From: Candidatus Methanovirga aequatorialis | Lineage (GTDB): Archaea > Methanobacteriota > Methanobacteria > Methanobacteriales > Methanobacteriaceae | Direction of reading: 5' to 3' | Length of the DNA stretch: 46,873 bases | Assembly: GCA_031282205.1 (NCBI GenBank) | Contig: JAITEE010000066.1 | Span: 1 to 46,873 of the forward strand | Shown: positions 29,435 to 36,166 of the stretch, piece after piece | Position numbering within the stretch: the stretch's first letter is position 1 | How the letters are laid out: each line of letters starts with the position of its first letter | The notes under the pieces: model-generated | Databases searched by the model: none | The model's input: the letters and a program-made list of their open reading frames with translations, nothing else | Told to the model about the DNA's origin: nothing | Made by a program: the position numbers and the translations under genes

Positions 29435-30409
29435 ATGAGTGAAATAGAAGAATTCAAAAAAGCAGTTAAAGAATTCATTGATAATTATGAAAATGAAACC
29501 CTTACCCCTGAGGGTGAAGAACATCCAGATAATTGGCCTTACATAAGAGATATAAGTGATTCAACTAATACATATATTCATCGTGAAGCATTAGTTGACA
29601 TGACCAAAAGATTCGACGCTTATAATGAGGATCATGGTAACTCACCATTGGTCATTAGCAGACGTGATCCTTTACGTGATGGTTTATTGGATTGGCGTAT
29701 TGGTGATGATAGTTCTTGGAGTTTAACTGGTGATTATTTAAGATTGGATAAATATTTGGAGATCTGGCAACGATTAGATGTTTTCGGGGGAGTGTTAAAT
29801 CCTTACGTGCAAGATGATGTTAATCAAATACCTGAATGGATACCTATCATTATAGAAGGATCATCAACACCCTCACCTGAACCTGTACCTCCTGAAAGTA
29901 CTGATTGTAATGGTGAGGTGTGGCAGTGGGGTGGAACTAGTACTATTTATGAACCTCATCACCAGGTAACTGATTGGAATTGTAGTATACATGCATTTTG
30001 CGAGGTTGCCTTTAAATGTAATGACCTGGATTTATCTGAGGGTAATGTGACTGATGATGCATTTAATAAGGGTTGGATTAGTTATTCTGGGGCTGGTCAT
30101 GATATTTTCTATAAGTTAAGAGATAAGTACACACCTAACTTAGATATTACTGAGCGGAATTTATCAGATTTAACTTGGTGTGGTTTAGCTAAACTGATTG
30201 CATCTAAGGATTCTGCCGTGATTCTCCATGGTATGTATAAAAATACGTGGGGTCATTATTTCCGTGAGGGTGCGGTTGATTTCGACAATGGTACTGTTTA
30301 TGATTTAGGCAGTTTGAGTGATGGGTTGATGTGGCGTGGTATGTATGAAGTAGAGTCATGGTGTGCTCAAATCAGCCAACCATCTTGTATAATATTCAAA
30401 AGAAAATAA
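29435..30409 (+). CDS. Putative pseudomurein endoisopeptidase/lysin (C39/C71 papain-like)
   Basis: Cys DWNCSIHAFCEVAF, His NTWGHYF, Asp TVYDLG order; precedes holin-like ORFs. Confidence 0.7.
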   Translation: MSEIEEFKKAVKEFIDNYENETLTPEGEEHPDNWPYIRDISDSTNTYIHREALVDMTKRFDAYNEDHGNSPLVISRRDPLRDGLLDWRIGDDSSWSLTGDYLRLDKYLEIWQRLDVFGGVLNPYVQDDVNQIPEWIPIIIEGSSTPSPEPVPPESTDCNGEVWQWGGTSTIYEPHHQVTDWNCSIHAFCEVAFKCNDLDLSEGNVTDDAFNKGWISYSGAGHDIFYKLRDKYTPNLDITERNLSDLTWCGLAKLIASKDSAVILHGMYKNTWGHYFREGAVDFDNGTVYDLGSLSDGLMWRGMYEVESWCAQISQPSCIIFKRK

Positions 30410-30419
30410 GGAGTGTTAA

Positions 30420-30614
30420 ATGGTGGAATTGAAAGAACTAATGCAATTAATCGTACTATGCAGCTTAATATTATTCGCTGGATTCATATTAGTTATCAGT
30501 TACTTCATACCAGCTGAATTTAATCAGGAGATGTTCACTATACTTAATTTGATTATTGGTGCGTTAATTGGTATTGTGTCTGTGAAAGGCAATGATATCA
30601 TAAATAAAAAATGA
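30420..30614 (+). CDS. Holin-like two-TM protein
   Basis: 64 aa with two hydrophobic segments after lysin. Confidence 0.55.
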   Translation: MVELKELMQLIVLCSLILFAGFILVISYFIPAEFNQEMFTILNLIIGALIGIVSVKGNDIINKK

Positions 30615-30628
30615 ATAGAGGAAGATAA

Positions 30629-30823
30629 ATGAACTTATCAGACACATTATTCATAGACTCAAGCGTGATCGTAGCTGTCATCACGTTCATTGGAGTATAC
30701 CTCAAACAGAAATTAGAAACGCAACATGATACTCAAATACAACAATTCACCTTAGCATTAGAGCGAATAAGCTTGTTGGAGGAAAGATGGGAAGAATGCG
30801 TGGAAAAATTAACAAAAAGATGA
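30629..30823 (+). CDS. Small TM plus coiled-coil protein (lysis accessory?)
   Basis: 64 aa, one TM then helical tail. Confidence 0.5.
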   Translation: MNLSDTLFIDSSVIVAVITFIGVYLKQKLETQHDTQIQQFTLALERISLLEERWEECVEKLTKR

Positions 30824-31263
30824 GACTACGAGACTTCTTTAGAAAAAAGAACAAAGAAATAAAGATAAACGAGATATACTACATAATATCTTCGCTTAAA
30901 TGGCATGTAGATATTCAGGATATATCAGAAGTTATAATGAACAGTATTGTGTCCGATTCGCTTGATTATGAAACGGTTGAATTATTATTTGGTTATGAGG
31001 ACGAGCAAAAAATCTACGAAGAGATAATCAAGCACACATTCAATGATTTCACAACTCAGGACATTGAAAAATACTTCAAAGAAAATGAAACTGAAGCACT
31101 GAACTTTTTCAGTTTATTCAAGAATAATCTGGGTTTTAAGGAGGTTTCGGATTTCACTTGTTTAGAATTTATCTTCGTGCAGAAATGTTTACAACTAGAA
31201 TCAACTGGTGAAGCAGGAAAATCGAATAAAAAAGAATCGTTAATTGGTGGGGTTAGAATATGA
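30820..31263 (+). CDS. Tail-assembly-chaperone-like or unknown late protein (ATG at 30820)
   Basis: ATGA overlap with preceding ORF supports the shorter start than the track's 30787. Confidence 0.45.
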   Translation: MRLRDFFRKKNKEIKINEIYYIISSLKWHVDIQDISEVIMNSIVSDSLDYETVELLFGYEDEQKIYEEIIKHTFNDFTTQDIEKYFKENETEALNFFSLFKNNLGFKEVSDFTCLEFIFVQKCLQLESTGEAGKSNKKESLIGGVRI

Positions 31264-31622
31264 GAGAAGAATTATTAAAATTAATAGAGGAAAGAAAAGA
31301 AGGAAAAAAAATAACTGTTGAAGGGATAAATATACATGTTAGGTATCTTAAGAGTCGTGAAGAATTAGAAATACAGAAAAGTTTATTTAAAGCAAAACAA
31401 TTAGAAAACATTGACCTTAAAACAAAATTAGGTGATGGTAGTGATATTGGTGGTTTTCTAATGGAGCAATTTACGTTAGATGACCTTATAGATATTGAAT
31501 TTGATAGGAATGTTAAGATCATTGAATTAACGAATGAGGAAGGCCTCACGAAGGATGAAATTGAATTATTATGGTCTGTTGAAGGAATAAAGGAAATTGT
31601 ACAAAAAATAAAAGAAAAATAA
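31260..31622 (+). CDS. Second small late protein, tail-assembly-chaperone-like
   Basis: 120 aa, ATGA overlap with preceding gene. Confidence 0.45.
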   Translation: MREELLKLIEERKEGKKITVEGINIHVRYLKSREELEIQKSLFKAKQLENIDLKTKLGDGSDIGGFLMEQFTLDDLIDIEFDRNVKIIELTNEEGLTKDEIELLWSVEGIKEIVQKIKEK

Positions 31623-31707
31623 TTAGAAAATTAATTGGAAAATATGAAAATAAAATCAATAATAATTTTAAGGAAAAAAGTAATACTTTAAAAATTAAAA
31701 AAAAAGA

Positions 31708-31775
31708 AATATTAAAAATATTCAAATATTAAAAATATTAAAAATATTCAAATATTAAAAATTATTAAAATACTT
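31708..31775. repeat. AT-rich iteron-like repeats (ATATTAAAAATATTCAA)
   Basis: aatattaaaaatattcaaatattaaaaatattaaaaatattcaaatattaaaaattatt. Confidence 0.6.
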
Positions 31776-31865
31776 CATCATTCATTCGATTATATGCTTT
31801 ATCATTCATATTTTTTGCTATTTTTCAATTTTTATTTTCATACTTTTTTTCCTCCTTTTGAACTA

Positions 31866-31887
31866 CCATGACTGATTTCAGTCATGG
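31866..31887. terminator. Perfect 10-bp palindrome at convergent late/early junction
   Basis: CCATGACTGA-TT-TCAGTCATGG, spans the stop codon of the 31878-32132 gene. Confidence 0.6.
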
Positions 31888-32132
31888 CTCAAGATGGTCT
31901 TGTGTGCAGCAGACAGAATTTTATTCCATCTGCTGTCATTAATCCTCCAAGAGGAGGATTTTATGATTTTTTCAACCTCTTCCTCAGAGATCAAGCCTTC
32001 AGCTTGATCATAGAAGAGTTCTGCCCAATCTTCTACGTCTGCGGTGTTGAACCACAGCGTATCGGGGGTTAATTTTTCGATTTCGTCGTTAAATTTGCAA
32101 GTGGTATTATTTGCGAATTCTTTTTCAAACAT
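31878..32132 (-). CDS. Small acidic early protein, unknown
   Basis: 84 aa; LWFNTADVEDWAELF motif shared with 32809-33036. Confidence 0.55.
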   Translation of the reverse strand: MFEKEFANNTTCKFNDEIEKLTPDTLWFNTADVEDWAELFYDQAEGLISEEEVEKIIKSSSWRINDSRWNKILSAAHKTILSHD

Positions 32133-32158
32133 TTTTTTTCACCTTTTTTTAATTTCTT

Positions 32159-32350
32159 TTACTTATTCCATAAATTCTCCTCTTCTAATTCGTCTAACAT
32201 GTCCAGAAAACAAGATCTGATAACTTCAGATCTTTTATTTTTTGGAACGATTTCGTAGAATCGTTCTTTATCTTTCATCTGCACCCTGAATGTTATTTGA
32301 GTATTTTTCGCAAGTAACTTTCTTTTATTTTTTATTTCATCATCTCTCAT
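32159..32350 (-). CDS. RHH-like small DNA-binding protein
   Basis: TQITFRVQMKDKERFYEIVPKNKRSEVIRSCFLDML; SD-like GGGGGTG upstream. Confidence 0.6.
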   Translation of the reverse strand: MRDDEIKNKRKLLAKNTQITFRVQMKDKERFYEIVPKNKRSEVIRSCFLDMLDELEEENLWNK

Positions 32351-32451
32351 AAAACACCCCCATTTTTTTCTTTTTTCTTTAAGTTTTGTTTAAACTTTTC
32401 TTTCACAATCACTTTTTGTGTAATCTATATTATGTTCGACCTTTTTTGTTG

Positions 32452-32473
32452 TGAAATCTTTTAAAAAGGAAAA
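32452..32473 (+). repeat. 22-nt direct repeat, copy 1
   Basis: TGAAATCTTTTAAAAAGGAAAA. Confidence 0.6.
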
Positions 32474-32671
32474 GGAGGGTAATGGTGCTTTTTTTAATAA
32501 TTCTTTTTTCATCCTGAAAACCGATTAATGATTGTTTTTTTTAAAATGAACAATTGTACTTGTTTGTTTGGATATTGCTTTAAAGTATACCGAAAAACGT
32601 ACACGTTTGTGGAGGTTTAAAATAAAATAACAATAAATGTTAGACTTTTTAATGTTTTGATGAAAAAATCA

Positions 32672-32693
32672 TGAAATCCTTTAAAAAGGAAAA
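32672..32693 (+). repeat. 22-nt direct repeat, copy 2 (21/22)
   Basis: TGAAATCCTTTAAAAAGGAAAA. Confidence 0.6.
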
Positions 32694-32808
32694 AAAGGAA
32701 AAAGAAAAGGAAAAACGTGAAAAGAAGATGAAATAACCATACCCGCAAAACAGAAAAAATGAATGAAAAAAACAAAAAAAAATAATGAAAAAAAATAATT
32801 TTTTTTCT

Positions 32809-33036
32809 CTAATGTAATGCGAGATACGCTTGCTTCTTCAGATAATTTATTTGCTCATCTGTTAGGTTCCAGAATAATTGAATATAAGTTAAACTATCCC
32901 TAACCCCATCTTCAATGAATATTCGGGCCCAGGAATCAATATCTGAATCCGTCCAAAAAATATTCTCATAATCCTCCTCTAAACATTTTTTTAATTTGGT
33001 ACTGTACGTTATTTCGATTCTTTTATTATTCTTCAT
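32809..33036 (-). CDS. Small early protein, unknown
   Basis: 75 aa; IFWTDSDIDSWARIF motif. Confidence 0.55.
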   Translation of the reverse strand: MKNNKRIEITYSTKLKKCLEEDYENIFWTDSDIDSWARIFIEDGVRDSLTYIQLFWNLTDEQINYLKKQAYLALH

Positions 33037-33042
33037 ACTTTA

Positions 33043-33288
33043 TCACTCTTCCTTATTGTTTTTTAGACGGTCATAGTAACCTGCACTGTCTAAAAAATGA
33101 GGAAGATAACTCTCTAAGAATTTAAAAGCAGTATCATTCCCTTTTTTAAGGTGATGGTCTAATGCTATTGTGCATGCTGCTGCTAAGCATATTTCAGCTG
33201 CATCCTGCATATCCTCAACATTTCCTGATATATGTTTGATTAATTCGATTGTTTTTTCTTCTTTTTCTTTTTTACTTAGTTTATTCAT
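33043..33288 (-). CDS. Small early protein, unknown
   Basis: 81 aa; translationally coupled (ATGA). Confidence 0.55.
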   Translation of the reverse strand: MNKLSKKEKEEKTIELIKHISGNVEDMQDAAEICLAAACTIALDHHLKKGNDTAFKFLESYLPHFLDSAGYYDRLKNNKEE

Positions 33289-33386
33289 ACTCTCATCTTT
33301 TTATCATTTAATTCATCATCAAAACAAATTATAAGCATAGATATGCTTAGTATCCACCATCCAACAAATATTATTAGGTTTATCAT
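33285..33386 (-). CDS. 33-aa membrane micropeptide (not in ORF track)
   Basis: MINLIIFVGWWILSISMLIICFDDELNDKKMRV; ATGA overlaps both sides. Confidence 0.6.
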   Translation of the reverse strand: MINLIIFVGWWILSISMLIICFDDELNDKKMRV

Positions 33387-33514
33387 GAGAAAAACCTTCT
33401 GAATTTTAAATTACTCCTATACAGTTGATGGTTGAATCTCTTGCGTACGTATTCATGGAATTCTTCCCGTGTTCTTTTAGCTTTCATCATTTTCACCTTT
33501 TTATGATTTTTCAT
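33383..33514 (-). CDS. 43-aa basic micropeptide (not in ORF track)
   Basis: MKNHKKVKMMKAKRTREEFHEYVRKRFNHQLYRSNLKFRRFFS; ATGA overlaps both sides. Confidence 0.55.
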   Translation of the reverse strand: MKNHKKVKMMKAKRTREEFHEYVRKRFNHQLYRSNLKFRRFFS

Positions 33515-33774
33515 AACCACTCCTCGCCATATTCTTCGTTTAATTGTATTTCATGTTCATAGATTTCTTCTTCTAAATCATCAATAAAATCTTGTAATTT
33601 GTTGTTGTCTCCTCTTAATTTGATGTTTAGGATTTCAAGTGCTTCGTTTTTACTACGAAGGCGGATATTCTCTTCACATACACGACGATTTTCCCTTAGT
33701 ATTGCTTCTAGTTGCCGTTTTGTGTATATGAGACCATTGTATTCGATCTTGTTTTCATAGCTATGAGGATTCAT
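33511..33774 (-). CDS. Coiled-coil early protein
   Basis: 87 aa; LEAILRENRRVCEENIRLRSKNEALEILNIKLRGDNNKLQ. Confidence 0.6.
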   Translation of the reverse strand: MNPHSYENKIEYNGLIYTKRQLEAILRENRRVCEENIRLRSKNEALEILNIKLRGDNNKLQDFIDDLEEEIYEHEIQLNEEYGEEWL

Positions 33775-33905
33775 AAAACATCCTCCTCATACCATTTCAC
33801 AGGTTTTAAAGGATTTTCATCTTCTACTTCATCAACACGACTTTTTAACTTCGCTAACGATTTTGAAATATTTATACATTTTTCTTTCATCATCCTAAGA
33901 ATCAT
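33771..33905 (-). CDS. 44-aa early micropeptide (not in ORF track)
   Basis: MILRMMKEKCINISKSLAKLKSRVDEVEDENPLKPVKWYEEDVL; ATGA overlap with next. Confidence 0.6.
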   Translation of the reverse strand: MILRMMKEKCINISKSLAKLKSRVDEVEDENPLKPVKWYEEDVL

Positions 33906-33907
33906 AA

Positions 33908-34810
33908 TTATTCACCTGTCATATCGATTCTAACACCGTCTTTGATTTTCAATTCATTTTGAACTTCATCAAAAATAGTTTTCCACTCATTGAAGTAATA
34001 ATTCAGCTTTTTGAATATTTTAAGCTCAGTATAAGATTCTTTTAACCCTATGTCCTCATTTATTATCTTTTTTGCTAATTCCGCTTTGATCTTGTTAATT
34101 TTGTCGTTCATCTCCTTATTTTCACTACTCTTTTCTCCTTTTTCTTCCTTATTCTCTAAATCCTCCTTATTCTCCAAATCTTCCTTATCATCTAAACCAT
34201 AATTAATAGGCTCATATAAATCATCATCTAAATCATTAAAACTATCAGGGAGATGAATAGGTTTATTCCCACTCACTTCTTTAATTTCCTTAACCTCATC
34301 ATCTATTTCATGCTTCTCTCTGTATTCCATACCCAATAATCTTAATTGAGCACGATTAGTAGCCTTACTAATCGCAATTCTTGAAGCAAACGTTTTAGCT
34401 TTAGTCGTTTTCTCAAAAACACTAACAATCCCATCAGGAGTTAAATTAGGAACAAACCGCCCATTAACATCGATTGAAAAAGGCTCTGCAGGGTCCTTGA
34501 AGAATTTTAACATTCTTTTCTCGTTTGTCTTCGATTGTTTGAACAAGCTGAAAACTGCTTGCTGCAATTCAGAAGAGAAATCAATGATGATACCATCTTC
34601 AACACAAACTTCACCTAGACAGGATTTCACTCTTGCCTCAACACATTCACTTGTCTGCTTTAATTTCAATATTTCTGTGCTTATTCCTTTATTAACCGCT
34701 AATTTATTCACGATTTTGGCGGAAGGGATTGTTTTACCCCCAACAGAATACATGTCTCCTTCTATGTAGTTTTTAATATCCTTTTTCATTTTAGCAATAT
34801 TATTTTTCAT
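33908..34810 (-). CDS. Candidate single-strand annealing / ssDNA-binding recombination protein
   Basis: 300 aa; ASRIAISKATNRAQLRLLGMEYREKHEID resembles the Rad52/Sak-type 'KA..RA....LG' segment; acidic repeat region then basic/helical tail. Confidence 0.4.
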   Translation of the reverse strand: MKNNIAKMKKDIKNYIEGDMYSVGGKTIPSAKIVNKLAVNKGISTEILKLKQTSECVEARVKSCLGEVCVEDGIIIDFSSELQQAVFSLFKQSKTNEKRMLKFFKDPAEPFSIDVNGRFVPNLTPDGIVSVFEKTTKAKTFASRIAISKATNRAQLRLLGMEYREKHEIDDEVKEIKEVSGNKPIHLPDSFNDLDDDLYEPINYGLDDKEDLENKEDLENKEEKGEKSSENKEMNDKINKIKAELAKKIINEDIGLKESYTELKIFKKLNYYFNEWKTIFDEVQNELKIKDGVRIDMTGE

Positions 34811-34820
34811 TTTATCACCT

Positions 34821-35888
34821 TTATTCTTCGTTTAATAATTCATTTACCTTAATATCAATCTCTTTTTTTAACACTAACAAATCTTTAAGCTGCATATTTG
34901 AAATAGTCCCTAAATAATCATTATTTATAATTTTAATAGGGCTTACTTGCAACAAAGACATGTACTTCTCAATATACTTATTCCGAATGTGGGTAGGGTC
35001 CGTTTTAAAATACGCTTCAATCACAGGGCTTCTTTTCCTACCATGAATGGCGTTAACAAACTCAACATCCTTAATAATACAGGCATTCATCTTTCTAAGA
35101 GAATGAGATCGGAAAAACAATTGCTTGCCAACAACAGGAAAATTCAGAACCCTATTTACTCTCTTATAAAATGAATTCATCGTATTGAAACTCATAGAGA
35201 ACAAACAATCATCCAAATTTAAATCATGTCTCATTAACAAATGAGAGCAGATTCTCCTACTTGCTTCATCACTACAAAGAATATAATAAGGATAATTAGT
35301 CTTCCTTCTAACAAAACAGATTAATGGAACGAGCAAATCCCCCCTTAATAATTCTTTTAATGATAAAGATATTGCTTCTTTATTGTCCTCACAAACAATA
35401 TCAAACCCAGAGAAAAAATCACGTATTTTCAAATCAAAACACTCCATACGTGCAGTACCACTACTCGCCTGAAACAAGACAAGTGAGAGAAATTCAGGAG
35501 ACTCATTCTTCTCAACATACTCTACAACCTGCTTAACATGACTCATCGTTGGAATATCCTTAAAAAAGATATGATTGTCTTCTCTCAAGGATATTTTTGG
35601 GAGATATGGGATAAGCACGTCAAAATGACGTAGTATAGAGAGAAATGATTCCCAATACTTCTTTCTACTTGAAACAGCTAGGTTTTCATCCTTGTATAAT
35701 TTTGATCTGTAATTAATCAGAATCTTCCTAAGCTCAGAAATTGGCATTTTAATTACATGTTCTAATTCTAAACCTATTGTTTTAACGAACCATTTACACG
35801 AATTAGTGTATAGTCGTATTGTGGCATCAGATATGTTTCTTTCATCTTGAAATATCTTCAAATATTCTTTATTTGTTTTCATTAACAT
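34821..35888 (-). CDS. int: Tyrosine recombinase/integrase
   Basis: SGTARMECFDL (Arg I), HSLRKMNACII (HxxR), IHGRKRSPVIEAYFKTDPTHIRNKYIEKY (H, Y). Confidence 0.88.
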   Translation of the reverse strand: MLMKTNKEYLKIFQDERNISDATIRLYTNSCKWFVKTIGLELEHVIKMPISELRKILINYRSKLYKDENLAVSSRKKYWESFLSILRHFDVLIPYLPKISLREDNHIFFKDIPTMSHVKQVVEYVEKNESPEFLSLVLFQASSGTARMECFDLKIRDFFSGFDIVCEDNKEAISLSLKELLRGDLLVPLICFVRRKTNYPYYILCSDEASRRICSHLLMRHDLNLDDCLFSMSFNTMNSFYKRVNRVLNFPVVGKQLFFRSHSLRKMNACIIKDVEFVNAIHGRKRSPVIEAYFKTDPTHIRNKYIEKYMSLLQVSPIKIINNDYLGTISNMQLKDLLVLKKEIDIKVNELLNEE

Positions 35889-36138
35889 CGCCTCCGTTAT
35901 TTTTTGGACATTCGTGGTAAAAACCTTCCATTAATCTCGTACCATCTTCATAGAGATAAAATTTCTTACCATTCATCTCCCCAGTCTCAATAACTTTCTT
36001 TTCAACATGTAAATGCTTGTCTGTGAAAAGCAGTCTTCTTACTATTTCATTCATGCTCAAACCAGTTTCAAAACTCTTATTTTTAATAACTGTCTTCTCT
36101 TCATAGTTTAAAGCAACTATTAGTTGTTCTCTCCTCAT
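35869..36138 (-). CDS. RHH-like regulator overlapping integrase start
   Basis: MRREQLIVALNYEEKTVIKNKSFETGLSMNEIVRRLLF. Confidence 0.6.
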   Translation of the reverse strand: MRREQLIVALNYEEKTVIKNKSFETGLSMNEIVRRLLFTDKHLHVEKKVIETGEMNGKKFYLYEDGTRLMEGFYHECPKNNGGDVNENK

Positions 36139-36166
36139 AATAACCCCATTACTTTTACGAGTTTGT

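Noticed and set aside
31700-31780. AT-rich repeats as CRISPR array
   Set aside because: No spacer/repeat regularity and no cas genes.
32640-32800. Purine-rich stretch as coding or SD array
   Set aside because: No ORF; A/G homopolymer-like composition explains it.
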